A DNA stretch of 64,000 nucleotides from Flammulina velutipes. Lineage: Eukaryota; Basidiomycota; Agaricomycetes; Agaricales; Physalacriaceae. Each line of letters opens with the position of its first letter. The first letter of the stretch is position 1. The notes under the pieces were generated by a model. The model did not search any database. It worked only from the letters and a program-made list of their open reading frames with translations, and was not told the origin of the DNA. The stretch lies in the NCBI GenBank assembly GCA_011800155.1, contig CM022378.1, positions 310,001 to 374,000 on the forward strand, in the 5' to 3' direction. Made by a program: the position numbers and the translations under genes. Shown here one piece after another: positions 1 through 11,827 of this stretch.

Positions 1-3000
1 TGTCTATATATACTCCAGTGCAGCAAGAACATCATCCAGCAAGATGATCTCCGCAGGCGAGTATATAGCTCTGTAGGTTTAGAGGTTAGCTTAGAGTTAT
101 CAAGGGGATTGAAAAGTACAAACCTCGCTAGGGTCACCCTGGCCTTTTGCCCTCCACTAAGTGTTAAGCCCTTCTCGCCAACCTCCGTTTGATCACCAGC
201 TTCGAACAATGTCAAATCTCGTTGGAGCCCACACTGGTAGATTACTTTCTCGTATCGTACTTGGTCGTACGGGGAGCCGAAGAGGATGTTGTCCTATCTC
301 TGGAATTAGTAAAAAATTTCGTCACATAACAAGAAGACTGCAGACCCGAATCGTCTCATTCTGTACCCACGACTCCTGTGCAGCGTATGCGACACCCTTC
401 TCTCGAGGAAGGTTGAACCATGCGTCTACAGAGCGAGGGACGAAGTGCATTTCACCTGGAAGCTGGGCAATCAGATCCTGTGAGGGTAGATTTGGAGTGA
501 TCAAACATACCCAGTAGCGCCATCAACAAAGATGTTTTTCCGGAACCAGTCGGTCCTACTACCAAGTTGATTCCGCCCCTCTCGAAGACAACCTCATCCT
601 GCAGCACAAGCGTGAAATTGCGTTTCGAAGGCGTCAACGATCCGTCGACATTATTAGACCAGACAAACGACGCGTTGTTGAAACCTATCTGGCCCTCGGG
701 AGCTTGGTTGAAGGAAAGAGTAACACCAACTTCTTCTTCGGTCACACTGAAGGAGTCAAGGAGTTCAGTCTATGGTACGTGTCTTGAGTGTCATGTGATG
801 CAATGAGAGGGAAGGACCTACGTCGTGCAAAAATGCATTCATCCGGTCCAAGGACACTTTCCCTGCTATGACCTCGGTGACGGTACCAAATATGAGGTGT
901 AATTGTTCACGCAACATGTCAAAGATAGACATGCTGGAAAAGACGATGGATGCACTGAGAGTGCCTTTCATGACAATGGTCTGCGGTTCTGCGTTAACAG
1001 CCGAAGGGAAGAGGAGAAAGTGGACATACGCTAGAGAGTGAGAGGTGAGAAATGAGCACATCGAATAAAGTACGGGACGTACTGGAATCCGTATGTAATG
1101 ATCATCGTCGCAAGCGGAATTATAAAACTGAGAGAACATCAGAGACCACCAGCGAAGTGAGATGAGGAAATTAATACTTCAATGTCCCATTTACTAGATC
1201 CAACATCTGGCGTTTCCTGATCCAAACCAACTCTTCCTGCCTCTTTTCTGCTATCTTCCCGTCCATTTTCTTTTCCCAACCGAAAAGTTTGATCATACGT
1301 AGCACACTGAGTGCTAATAGGGATGTAAGAACACAGTCATACACATTGAAACGAACTCACTCTCAGTTACAAGCTGGACGCGAGCATCTGTTTTCTGTAG
1401 CCGGTTCTGCTGGATCGCCTGGGTGAACTTTGCCACGATGATAGGCACGAACATCATTAGTAGAATGAAGGCCAGACCGACAAATGCGCTAGAAATCATT
1501 GTTAATTCAGATGCTTTGAGAAGCGACAAAACATACCTCCATCCAAGAACAACATATAAAAAGCCTATCGAAAGCGCGATCTGCAAAGGCACATATACGA
1601 CAATGAATAGAAAGTCTCTCGCTTCAACGACGTTCTCCAGATCCGTTGTGACCAAGTTATTGATCTTCCCGATGAGGTTGCTCGTGTCAGATTGGGTAGG
1701 CGATATTTCGGAGGACATAGGCTTCGCAGTGTCATCCGATCGAATCGATGCACTGTCGTTGATCGTATCGTCGTTGCTATCGACTGAACCATCTGTGGTC
1801 GAAGGAATGCTAACGGGCCTTCCAGGGCTCGCCGAAGTTGAAGCTTTCATCCGGATCCGCAGAGCATGCTCGAAGGTAAGCTGTGTTATGATGGCCGACG
1901 CAACTGTCAATAGACGTGTCTTTATAAGAGAACATCAGCAGAGCAAATCGTCAAGACACCAAGGTAACGTACGGCAAGGTAGATATACCACTGGACGGCG
2001 ACCGCGGCAACGAGAGGACCGAGGAACAGTCCGCCAATCCACACCCAAGGACGAATTATGACATCTTCACCGTCCGATTCGAGATACGCAAGAAGTCGAT
2101 TTAGGCCAATAGGCGACAGGAAAGTCGCGATGACATGGACCACGAGTGATAATAACATCACTGTAAAATCCCACTTGAAGACGGTCAAAAGACCAAAGAA
2201 CAGATGCCGCTTCCTCGCCCCAGAAAAGGCATCAAGCTCGGGGAATGCACGTTTCTTGAGCCCCTCCGCCATGTCATAGTCGGCTAGAGGAGGGAGTTCC
2301 GAGAAAGGAAGATGGGGAAGAGCGTATGCGCGAAATACGACCGGATCGAGGTAGTAGTGCATCATCAGCGAGAAGAGAGATGCCGTTTGCTCTGCATTGA
2401 CTTCGGGTGTCGGATTCTGTTAAGGATGAGAACCTTGTGCGTAGAGGGACGACTGACTTTACCTTTGGGTCGATAGGGATATATGGTCTTGGTATTCCCA
2501 AAGGCAACGCAACGCCGAGGAATGAGAGTAGTGCTACTTTGATCCATAACACCACGCTGCCGAGCTCTGCGTCTTGAGGTTGCTTGGTGTATGTCATCAA
2601 GGGGAAGACGTCGCGGTAGAAGTAGACGCCGAAGCATGCGAGTAGCACTAGGTTGTACTGGCGCGTTGCAGTTCTGCTCGAGTTCGATATTGAAAAAAGG
2701 GCGAACAGTGCGAGGACAGAGGAGTACAACTACTGGACAATGAGCACAGCTTTCAAGAAGCTGATGAAGACGCACCAATACACCCATCTCACATGTTTGG
2801 AGCGGACTTTTGGCGGGGGACAACCCGATGAGCACAAGACTGCATACGACTCTCAACGCCATACACGTGAATATTGTGCGGCTGCCATGGAAGTCGACGT
2901 AGGATTTGGCGGCAGGAACGTCAAAGACGCGTCCACGACGGTGGAACACCTTGAACGTTACATAGAGAAGCGATCCAGCGGCGACATAAGTTGGTATTGC

Positions 3001-3394
3001 GAGTAAATTCGTGTAGATGCTAGCGACGAAGATGAGTATCAGTTTGAAAAATCTATTCAGTAGCGACGCACCAAGGCTCGACTGGCTTGGGTCCGATAAG
3101 CGGTAATTGTCTCTCGACGCTAAACTGCATTCCCCGGTGACGCTCGCCGTTGCAAAACAAGCTGAAAAAAATAATGCATGTGGAACAGGTTGGCGATCGG
3201 TCCCGAAACGCCAAAAGCAAAATGATCAAGGTCCCATATCAGATAAGGCACGCGGCCCGGAATCTAATCGCGGACTCTATACCAGACGCATACAACTGGT
3301 AACGACGAGCTAATCAATATAATGGAGCTAGGCAGAGCGCACAATGACGAACCTTGCTAAGTTGTACAAAATAGCACACGGAGTTTCTCATCGC
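1..3394 (-). CDS. ABC transporter, ABCC/MRP-like (5' part, runs off left edge)
   Basis: Membrane ABC exporter of the ABCC (multidrug-resistance-associated) type, ATP-driven. Reading right to left: N-terminal membrane segments (about 3100-2460); a loop and TMD1 start with [20 protein letters not shown] (about 2415-1968); further TM helices and a Ser/Asp-rich cytosolic loop (about 1916-1360); the loop [13 protein letters not shown] (about 1310-1170); then the [17 protein letters not shown] segment (about 950-890). NBD1 follows: Walker [12 protein letters not shown] (about 529-560), Q-loop [14 protein letters not shown] (about 346-392), signature LSGGQ (about 149-165) and Walker [12 protein letters not shown] (about 14-50). 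One well-defined intron is 71-123, with [10 protein letters not shown] joined across it; at least eight others are implied by frame changes. The second TMD/NBD half lies beyond position 1. The 5' exon and ATG near 3394 are uncertain. The family call is firm; substrate and localisation are unknown. Confidence 0.85.
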
Positions 3395-4154
3395 AGGAGG
3401 TCCGAGGAAGATGGTGATGGGGGGAGGGAAAGAAGCGCAGGATGATTTCTAGAGCTGAGCCTCGTTTAAGTAGCAGCGCACGGACCAGGTGAATATGATC
3501 AGCGGCACGGATTTGGTCTTAGCTTACATAGCTCAGCGCTGTCACTGTCAACGCGCGCTAGTCATCGTCTGTTGCGTGGCGCCCCACAGTCATTAGGCAC
3601 ATGTCAAATCTGGGTCTGTGCTACAGTTAGAGAATTTATCTCCGTAATATGCTTGTTCGTAAATCGTTGGAAACTCGTCCAACTTGAACCTCGCTCGAAA
3701 TTGCCGAATGCGCCACACATGGACCCTTCTCAGTAAACCACATTCCTTTCTATACGACGCACAAGTGGTCTTTCTTTCTTGTTGAAATAAAAATGCTGAG
3801 GTATGGTCGCTCATTCTTTTTCCCCGCGCGACTCCACAACTACATAGAATTTGGACGATGCATTGATAGTACAATTAAACACCTTTAGACTTCGACATGT
3901 GCGCCTGTCATCTCCATCAGTCGATGCTGCACAAGGAAGAAAGAACCTATGTTCGCCCCCACAGAGGTAAAAATTGGCTCAGGCCCGCTAACACGCACGA
4001 ACGTGATATTTTTGTCTGTCAATCCTTCACGGACTCAGGATCAATGGGACTCGATGAGGCAGCTACATACCGGAGAGCTTGATCAATACCATGAATGGAC
4101 CAATCACTGAAAGGTTTTAAACACGGCCCTCCCGAAATAAGAAATATGTAAGAA
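3395..4154. other. Intergenic region between ABC transporter and AAA-like gene
   Basis: No convincing coding frame. It should contain the ABC gene promoter (right of about 3394) and the 3' end of the AAA-like gene (left of 4155). The short open frame at 3593-3874 on the minus strand has no recognisable motif and no clear ATG context. Confidence 0.5.
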
Positions 4155-7100
4155 TTATGAGTATATAGGGACGTCCGTAGATATACGGCAGGATTCTCCG
4201 AGTCTATCTGTAAACAGCCTAAATATGTCCTCGCAAGACCAAACAGGTTCCACCCGCGAGCCCCCCCGATAGTCCCTCAAATCATCAAAAACCTCATCGA
4301 CCAGACCGATAGGATCCACGCCCAATATAGTACACATCGCCTCGATCTCCGAAAGAGTGAAACCACACGAAGTCGCGAACCCCGGATAATTTGCACGCCC
4401 CGAGTCGATGAGGCGCGCTGTGCGCCAAATATCTTCAACAGCCGGATCCGCACAGTCGCTGGAGCCAAAGACAACTCCTTTCATCACGTAGCGGGGGGTG
4501 ATAGCATTCAAGGGTTGAAAGAGGTGTCGGCGCAACACGTCTTGAACTTCAGAAGAATTGGCAGTTTCCATTTGCGGATAATTGTAGTTGTCGATGGCGA
4601 GGAAGATACTGTAGTTATCTTTGTTGAACATCCACACCTGTAAATTATGTGAGGTGAGCTGGATGGCGATTGGGTATTGGAGGATGATATACCTCTATCG
4701 CTGCCCTTAAGGAAATGAATCCCATCTTGTCGCGTATATCTGGATTGTCCAGGTAATCTGGCGGAAGGTCGAGTAGGTATTCGTATTTGTCGGCAAAGTA
4801 GCGCAGAGATTCGCTTAACAACGCTCGCAGCTCCCATTCGAACCCACGATGCGATTGATGCATTTCGATAATATTTGGGCCAAGGTCAAGCTCCAAGACA
4901 AGCATCGATTCTCGAAATCTGCTAAAGATCTGCAAGCTCTCCGAGGACGTTGCATATAGTGACGTGTCGTCAAAGACGCCGGCAGCCAGCGTGTCAAACT
5001 GCGCATTGGCATCCACGAACCACGAAATAGTCTTGAGCAGTGTGGTCTTGCCGAACCCACGGGGTCGGTGGATAGCGGGGAACGCACGGGCAGAGCCGCC
5101 ATATCCCCATGGCGTGGACTCGAAGAACTCCTTAATGAACAAAGTCTTGTCTATCCAAAAGGTTCCAACGTCATGGGACGTTTGCACGAGGTCTGCAGCC
5201 AGACGCGGAATGAGCTAGATAGAAAGAAATTTTGATAAGGGGGAGACAGTACGGCGAATAAGTGTAAGCCTGGTCCCCCAGTTTACTACATACACACACT
5301 TTCCCACACTGCCACCGAACCATTATTTACGATCAATTCTCCTTCGTCGCTCTTTACTCTGTATTGCACGCAACGAAGGTACATAACTTATCTCTCTCTT
5401 GTATTACTAGCTGACTCTGTATTGCACGCAACGAAGATTCTTTTGTCCTGTCTGTCTTGCCCGTTTAGTGTTGGTTGTCGTTTACGCGACACCCTTCCAC
5501 TTTTTTTTTGACACCGACAACCTTCGTACCGGCAGCCATCGTACTGGGATCACCCACTACGGAACGGTTCCAGCTGGATACTAGTCACCACGTCCTACTC
5601 ACGTAGACAACCGTCAACGCCAACCCCACTGGTCACCCGTGCCCACCACCGCCGTCACCGTTCCCCATCACCTGCTGTTTCCACCGATTCAGACCTCTCG
5701 TCGCTGCCACCGTCCCCCACCACCGATACCATTACCGATTCTCCACCAGAGTCTCGTATACCGTCACCGTCACTGCCACTGCCACTGCCCTCACCCACCA
5801 TGTCTTCCACAACCCCCACGTCCACCACAACTGCATCCGTCAAACAGGCAAAACTCAAGGACTGTCCAATCCTCTCTGCAGGAAAGGTCACTCCTGCCGT
5901 CTTTGTCGAATACTCTGACGCCTGTGAAAAATATATGCGCCATGGCGCCATTGATGCCGCTGACATTGTCAAGTACGTCACCGACGGTCTCGAACAACCT
6001 ATCCTGAAACAATGGTACCGGGCCGACAAGACCCGTATCAACGCTATGGGTCTTCCCTCCTTTCTCAAGGAGATTCAGAACCAGGTCTTGGATTTTGACT
6101 GGGACGTCAAACTCCTCGACTCCATTCAGCTCTCCCAACAGGGGAAGCGACCCTTTTGGGATTGGGCCATCTCGCTTCAGGATAGCAACGCCACCCTCTC
6201 CAACGCTGGTTCCACTCATGCTCTACCCGAGGCTGGACTTCGGCAACATATCATCTCACACATGAGTACCCGTCTTCGTGATAGTATCCGCAGTGAGCCT
6301 CCTCTCGCCAACTCCCTCTCCGTCTGGATGAAGGAGGTCAAGGCTCGAGAAGAGAAGCTCGTCAAGGATGAAGACGAGGTCAGGAGAATTGTTTCCGAAC
6401 AACGTGCCGAACGGACCCACCGGAAAGCTGCTGCCACTCCTGCCCTACTCTCTCGCATTTCCAATCCCCCACTCGCTCAACGTCTCACTTCCACGCCTAG
6501 CGCTGGAACAGGCTATACTGTTGCGAGTGTCCCAAAGCTCACTGAAGCTGAACGCGCACTTCTCTCTACACACGAGGGATGTTTCAATTGTCGCACTTTT
6601 TACGCTGGTCATTATAGCGACTCCTGCCCAATGCGCAGTCTTCCTCCCCCCAACAACCGTGTCAACCCTGCCACCTATCGTCCCCTCACTCTTGACATGG
6701 CGTTAGCCGCAAAACCTGCCACCGTCAAGAAAGAAACCTCGGGCGCTGTCTACACCACCCAGATCGAGGACGTCGATGATTCGTCTGATGACTCGTGCGT
6801 CCCTTTCACTGTCCCCCACCTCATCCCTCACATGACCATCACTGGTCCCGCTATACGCGACTTCCCCATACCCATTAAACCGCTCATTGACCATGGTTGC
6901 CCCTCTACAGTGATTGACGACCAGCTGGTCACCCAGCTTGGTCTACGTCGTTTCCAGTTACCCTTGCAAGAGGATAATTTGGCGTCGCTGTCGGGTCATG
7001 GGCTGGGTTCGCGGGAGTATGTGAAGCTGCAAGTGTCGTCGAAAGATGGGAGCTGGACCTCGGGTGTTCATCGAGCAAAAGTTCTTCATAACTGTACCAT

Positions 7101-10100
7101 TCCCCTTATCCTCGGACTACCCTTCCTTTTACAAGAAAAAATCGTTGTTGACGCTGAACTCCGCACTGCCATCGATAAGCGAACTGGATTTGACTTGCTG
7201 AACCCCCCACTATATCCTCCCCGTGAGTGGGCCTCTGATAAACCTGCACCACCCCCACCACCTGTCATCAAGAAACCACCAAAACCCAAACGAGACTTTA
7301 CAGTTCCTCTCGCTCATACTCTCCTTCCCGCTGCGGTCATGCTACAAGTTCGTGATCGAATGGAAACCCTAGCCTTCGAAGCGCACCTTAAGCAAAAGGA
7401 TGCAGAGATGAAGGCGCGCTACACGGATCTTTTCACCCATCGTCTCCCTGATGTTGGAGATATTCCCGACCACATCTATCATCGCATACGACTCAAAGAC
7501 CCCACCAAGGTCAACAATGGTCGTGGTTACGCAGCTGCCAAGAAGAACCAGGCAGCTTGGAAAGCCCTCCTCGACGATCACCTAGCAGCTGGACGTTTAC
7601 GTCCATCGTCTTCGGAGTACGCCTCTCCATCCTTCTGTGTACCTAAATACCGGAATGGAGTTCCCGACCACACTGTCCCACCTCGCATGGTCAACGACTA
7701 TCGTGAACTCAACAAGAACACTGTCCGTGATCGTTATCCCCTGCCCCGTGTTGACGATATCCTCGCCGACTGCGGGAAAGGAAAACTCTGGGCCAAACTC
7801 GACATGACCAACTCATTCAGCCAAACCCGCGTACACCCCGATGACATCCATCTCACTGCTATACGCACACCCTGGGGACTCTATGAATGGGTCGTCATGC
7901 CACAGGGTGGGTGCAACGCTCCCGCCACTCATCAACGCCGTATGACAGATGCCCTTCGACACCTTATCGGGGAAATCTGTCACGTCTATCTAGACGATAT
8001 CATCATCTGGTCTGACTCGCTCGAAGAACACACTCGGAATGTTGAGCTTGTCCTAGATGCCCTCCGTGAAGCTGGCCTCATTTGTAATCCAACGAAATCC
8101 GACCTCTTTCTCACTCGCGTAGAGTTCCTCGGACACGTCATCTCTCGGGAAGGCATCGCTGCCGATCCCCGCAAGGTGGACCGTATTATGTCCTGGCCTA
8201 CTCCAAAGACAGCCACAGACGTCCGCTCCTTTCTCGGATTAGTCCGATACATTGCCGTTTTCCTCCCAGCGCTAGCTGAACACACTGCTGTTTTGACGCC
8301 GTTAACAGCCAAGGAGTATAACAAAGCACTCCCTACCTGGACGCCAGCTCATCGTATCGCATTTGACGCCATCAAAAAGCTAGTCCTCAGTCGAGAATGC
8401 CTCACAGTAATCGACTACGAGGATACCACCAAACAGATCTTTGTTACCACCGATGCCAGTGACCGCCGTACCGGAGCTGTCCTCAGCTTTGGAGAGACTT
8501 GGGAAACTGCCCGTCCCGTTGCCTACGAGTCTTATCAGCTCAACAGCGCAGAGCGAAACTACCCCACGCATGAGAAAGAACTCCTCGCCATCGTCAAAGC
8601 ACTGAAGAAGTGGCGTAGCTCCCTTCTAAATGTCACCTTCCAGGTCATGACCGATCACCGCACCCTCGAGTACTTCTCCTCACAGCAGGATATGTCTCGC
8701 CGACAAGCTCGCTGGGCCATGCACTTTGCCCAGTTCGACTTTGAAATCCACTATGTCAAAGGCGAAGATAACACTGTTGCCGATGCACTTTCCCGTTTAC
8801 CAGACGAGCTGCCAACCATCCCAGAACCAGTCGTCATCGCTGCCTGTTTAGCACACTCTGGCACTGGGGAAGACCCAGTCCAATCTAGACGTGAACGCCT
8901 CACGGCTGCCTCCACGTCCATCGTCATCACCGCTGATACTGAACTCCTTGAGAGTATCAAGAAAGGCTATACCGAGGATGATTTTTGCCAACAACTCCTC
9001 ACCAACCTGTCCAGTACCGAAGGCGCCATGTTCGATGTTGCTACAGGCCTTCTCTATGTTGGTCGACGACTCGTCATCCCGCGCGTCCTCAAGGTCCGCG
9101 AACTTCTATACAGTCTCGCGCATGATGCGCTAGGTCATTTTGGGTTTGACAAAAGCTACGCTGCCTTGCGCGGATCCTACTACTGGCCAAACATGCGCCG
9201 TGACTTGGAGGAAGCCTATATCCCGTCATGCACTGATTGTCAACGCAACAAGAGTCGTACCTCCAAAACACCTGGTCCCCTTCATCCACTTCCTGTCCCA
9301 GATAACCGCTTCGATGTCGTTGGTCTTGACTTTGTCGGACCACTCCCCGTCGAGAATGGGAAGGATACTATTGTCACCTTCACTGACCTCCTTGGAGGCG
9401 CAGACATCCGCATGGCTGCTATCACCTCCACAATCACCGCCGAAGAGTTCGCTGTGGTCCTCTTCGACGAGTGGTATTGCGAGAACGGTCTAATGCTGCA
9501 GCTCGTCTCTGACCGAGACAAACTTTTCATATCCAAGGTTTGGGCCGCGCTCCACAAGCTCACTGGCGTCAAGCTGAAGATGTCCACCGCATATCATCCC
9601 GAGACTGATGGTGGAAGTGAGCGCACCAACAAAACAGTCAATCAAGCTCTTCGATATTATGTCGATAGACAACAGAAGGGATGGCTTGCTGCTCTACCTC
9701 GCACTCGTTTTGCCATCATGAACACTGTCAACGCGTCAACTGGATACTCAGGTTTCCAACTGAAAACTGGTCGCTCACCTCGTATTATTCCCCCACTTGC
9801 TCCCTTACCTGCCAATGCCACTCCGGAAGAGTCTACCGCTCAAGCCATTATTGCGCGTATCACCACTGACGTCCAGGATGCCCAAGATAATCTGCTCGCT
9901 GCCAAAATCCGCCAGGCCTTCCACACAAACAAACATCGCGCTCCAGAGATCGCCTACGCTGTAGGAGACCAGGTCATGCTATCCACCAAGAACCGCCGAA
10001 ACGAATATAAGCGAGCAGGAAAGAAACGCACTGCCAAGTTCATGCCCCAGAACGACGGCCCCTACACCGTCGTCAAAGCCTTCCCAGAAAAATCTGAATA

Positions 10101-11382
10101 CACCCTCCAACTCCCTGGCCATCGTCGCACGTTCCCCGGATTCCACGCTTCCCTCCTTAAACCATACCACCCAAATGATCCTGCACTGTTTCCCGAACGA
10201 GAACTACCCAAGCCTGGTCCTGTCGTCACTGAAGATGGGATTGAGGAGTGGTCGGTCGAGAAAATCATAGACTCAAAGCGCGCGGGCCGTGGAATGCGCT
10301 ATCTTGTACGCTGGGCTGGATACGGAGTTGAACACGACTCCTGGGAACCCGGATCTGCACTCAAGGACTCTATCGCACTGGACGCATGGGAGGCTGGCCA
10401 ACAACAGTGATGTAATGGCGCCTTTCCCCTGGATCGCGCCATGACGCAATGAATTTTGGACCTTGGACCGGAGCTTTTTTGTCACGTCACGTCACGCGTC
10501 ACATGACGTCATGGCGCGGGCCCCCTGGATCGCGCCAGGAGACGATTACATAATCGAATCACCAATGGGCTCAAGAGTTCAATTCCCATCGGAATCGCTT
10601 CATTTTTTCTGCACGTACTTTTTTATCTTTTAACGGAATGTTTCAGAGGGGGGAGGGGTGTAAGCCTGGTCCCCCAGTTTACTACATACACACACTTTCC
10701 CACACTGCCACCGAACCATTATTTACGATCAATTCTCCTTCGTCGCTCTTTACTCTGTATTGCACGCAACGAAGGTACATAACTTATCTCTCTCTTGTAT
10801 TACTAGCTGACTCTGTATTGCACGCAACGAAGATTCTTTTGTCCTGTCTGTCTTGCCCGTTTAGTGTTGGTTGTCGTTTACGCGACACCCTTCCAATAAG
10901 CATCGTACCAGTTCTTTGTTTTCACTGATTTGAATGCGCTTCATTACCTCGGGCCTGACTATAGACATAACTACAGCCTCGGAAGTTCCCTACTGGGGCA
11001 AAACAAATAAAGGTCAAGTTAAGCAGCTAGGGTATCTCAACATACAGGTAACGCGGTCATGTTTTGAGGGATCAATGTAAGGTCCGATTTCTTGCTTTTT
11101 GTAAGTGGTCGAGACCGGGAGGCCTGTGAAGTGGCGGCGGAGGATGCGGGCGGAGTAGAATTTGTCTCGTTTGAGTCTACAAGGAGTGAATGAGGCATTA
11201 TTCTGCTGAAGGATAGTCAGACACATACCAGACGCTGAATCGTGTCCCGTTAAGCCGTGCAAAATCCTAGCTTGGCTACCTGTATAATTATCGTTGAAGA
11301 TGTCAAAAGGGCTTCCGCTAGGTATGGGCTCGTCGGCGTCGATGCCGAACCATTCGTCCCCATACTCATCTAAAACGGACAT
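4155..11382 (-). CDS. AAA-ATPase-like domain protein, four exons, split by a retrotransposon in intron 2
   Basis: Exons on the minus strand: 11382-11229, 11176-11046, 5214-4693 and 4637-4155. They sum to 1,290 nt, giving 429 aa plus stop, with phases 1, 0 and 0 matching at every junction. The first 95 residues are acidic then Ser/Thr/Lys-rich and probably disordered. The domain starts LPLIPRLAADL; IDKTLF is at about 116-121, a P-loop RPRGFGKTTL at about 145-154, and a Walker B-like IFLAIDNYN at about 280-288. This matches the fungal AAA-ATPase-like family (Pfam AAA-ATPase_like), typically of unknown cellular role. Intron 2 (5215-11045) is 5.8 kb only because element C sits inside it antisense; without C and one TSD copy it would be 193 nt. 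The coding sequence itself is intact, but splicing or transcription may be impaired. Confidence 0.82.
5263..5499 (+). repeat. Element C 5' LTR
   Basis: 237 bp, identical by eye to 10659-10895. It contains an internal direct repeat (CTCTGTATTGCACGCAACGA, twice). Immediately after it comes C(T)9 rather than the usual TGG-starting primer-binding site. Confidence 0.95.
5800..10410 (+). CDS. Element C Gag-Pol polyprotein with C-terminal chromodomain
   Basis: 1,536 aa in a single frame from an ATG. Gag has a zinc-knuckle-like CFNC...H...C from residue 261, with CX2C followed by X6 rather than X4 before the His. The protease active site reads LIDHGCPS (D364; Gly kept, Ser/Thr replaced by His). RT has the YLDD motif at 730-733; RNase H has TTDAS near 885. 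The integrase zinc domain spans HDALGH (1108) to CTDC (1144), and the catalytic triad is D1177, D1238 and E1274 with the classic 35-residue D-E spacing. The C-terminus (about 1482-1536) reads EWSVEKIIDSKRAGRGMRYL then VRWAGYG, a chromodomain, so this is a chromovirus. Pol supplies protease, reverse transcriptase/RNase H and integrase; the chromodomain is expected to guide integration to particular chromatin. No stop or frameshift interrupts it. Confidence 0.95.
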   Translation: MSSTTPTSTTTASVKQAKLKDCPILSAGKVTPAVFVEYSDACEKYMRHGAIDAADIVKYVTDGLEQPILKQWYRADKTRINAMGLPSFLKEIQNQVLDFDWDVKLLDSIQLSQQGKRPFWDWAISLQDSNATLSNAGSTHALPEAGLRQHIISHMSTRLRDSIRSEPPLANSLSVWMKEVKAREEKLVKDEDEVRRIVSEQRAERTHRKAAATPALLSRISNPPLAQRLTSTPSAGTGYTVASVPKLTEAERALLSTHEGCFNCRTFYAGHYSDSCPMRSLPPPNNRVNPATYRPLTLDMALAAKPATVKKETSGAVYTTQIEDVDDSSDDSCVPFTVPHLIPHMTITGPAIRDFPIPIKPLIDHGCPSTVIDDQLVTQLGLRRFQLPLQEDNLASLSGHGLGSREYVKLQVSSKDGSWTSGVHRAKVLHNCTIPLILGLPFLLQEKIVVDAELRTAIDKRTGFDLLNPPLYPPREWASDKPAPPPPPVIKKPPKPKRDFTVPLAHTLLPAAVMLQVRDRMETLAFEAHLKQKDAEMKARYTDLFTHRLPDVGDIPDHIYHRIRLKDPTKVNNGRGYAAAKKNQAAWKALLDDHLAAGRLRPSSSEYASPSFCVPKYRNGVPDHTVPPRMVNDYRELNKNTVRDRYPLPRVDDILADCGKGKLWAKLDMTNSFSQTRVHPDDIHLTAIRTPWGLYEWVVMPQGGCNAPATHQRRMTDALRHLIGEICHVYLDDIIIWSDSLEEHTRNVELVLDALREAGLICNPTKSDLFLTRVEFLGHVISREGIAADPRKVDRIMSWPTPKTATDVRSFLGLVRYIAVFLPALAEHTAVLTPLTAKEYNKALPTWTPAHRIAFDAIKKLVLSRECLTVIDYEDTTKQIFVTTDASDRRTGAVLSFGETWETARPVAYESYQLNSAERNYPTHEKELLAIVKALKKWRSSLLNVTFQVMTDHRTLEYFSSQQDMSRRQARWAMHFAQFDFEIHYVKGEDNTVADALSRLPDELPTIPEPVVIAACLAHSGTGEDPVQSRRERLTAASTSIVITADTELLESIKKGYTEDDFCQQLLTNLSSTEGAMFDVATGLLYVGRRLVIPRVLKVRELLYSLAHDALGHFGFDKSYAALRGSYYWPNMRRDLEEAYIPSCTDCQRNKSRTSKTPGPLHPLPVPDNRFDVVGLDFVGPLPVENGKDTIVTFTDLLGGADIRMAAITSTITAEEFAVVLFDEWYCENGLMLQLVSDRDKLFISKVWAALHKLTGVKLKMSTAYHPETDGGSERTNKTVNQALRYYVDRQQKGWLAALPRTRFAIMNTVNASTGYSGFQLKTGRSPRIIPPLAPLPANATPEESTAQAIIARITTDVQDAQDNLLAAKIRQAFHTNKHRAPEIAYAVGDQVMLSTKNRRNEYKRAGKKRTAKFMPQNDGPYTVVKAFPEKSEYTLQLPGHRRTFPGFHASLLKPYHPNDPALFPERELPKPGPVVTEDGIEEWSVEKIIDSKRAGRGMRYLVRWAGYGVEHDSWEPGSALKDSIALDAWEAGQQQ
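10411..10643 (+). other. Element C 3' untranslated region with duplicated hairpin
   Basis: Non-coding. A GCGC...CCCCTGGATCGCGCCA hairpin occurs twice (about 10418-10442 and 10511-10540), separated by repeated GTCACGTCAC motifs. No other gene seen. Confidence 0.6.
10644..10658 (+). other. Element C polypurine tract
   Basis: CAGAGGGGGGAGGGG abuts the 3' LTR. This is the expected plus-strand primer for LTR retrotransposon replication. Confidence 0.8.
10659..10895 (+). repeat. Element C 3' LTR
   Basis: 237 bp, identical by eye to the 5' LTR and followed by the TSD ATAAG. Confidence 0.95.
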
Positions 11383-11827
11383 GGCGGAAGAGTCAAGTCA
11401 AGTTCTGTGAGGTTCGGGTAGAGTTACCGTAGTTCCCACACGGAAATAGAAGGTTTTATTGATGAGTGCTCGACCAGCGAGGACTCAGAGGGACTCAAAT
11501 GACTAGGATGTGTTGCGATTTGAGTGGGTCCTACTAGATACACAGTATGTACTTGTCCTTAAATACTGTCCTTCGTAGTATAGTACTGCTTTAATCCTGT
11601 GCGTCTCCGTGTATCGATAGTAATTGTGTCCATGCCGATGAACGGATCATCGGCTGTGCCGTTGTGGCGCCGTTCCGTAACTGCATCGTTACATACACCC
11701 TTCAGAGCTTCGCAGAAGTTCTTCAAACTGGGACGGCTCCGCTACGGCATATGCTCTTTTGTTCTCCTCGGCCCGCTGCCATTCAATGGCCGAATGATGT
11801 GTGTCCCCGGTAAAGCCTGACCTAGTT
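11383..11827. promoter_or_regulatory. Upstream region of the AAA-like gene
   Basis: Sequence 5' of the ATG at 11382 on the minus strand. It presumably includes that gene's promoter; no clear TATA or other box was identified. Confidence 0.35.

Larger units (their letters stand above)
5263..10895 (+). mobile_element. Element C: complete Ty3/Gypsy chromovirus in an intron
   Basis: Full-length LTR retrotransposon, 5,633 bp. It is bounded by two 237-bp LTRs that look identical by eye, beginning TGTAAGCC and ending CTTCCA (TG...CA). A 5-bp target duplication ATAAG lies at 5258-5262 and 10896-10900. It has one uninterrupted gag-pol frame and a purine-rich tract before the 3' LTR. Identical LTRs and an intact ORF indicate a recent and possibly still competent insertion. 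It lies antisense to the AAA-like host gene, within intron 2. Confidence 0.95.

Noticed and set aside
10550..10612. tRNA gene in the 3' UTR of element C (B-box-like GAGTTCAATTC and a following T run)
   Set aside because: No A box and no pairing acceptor or anticodon stems of the right lengths.
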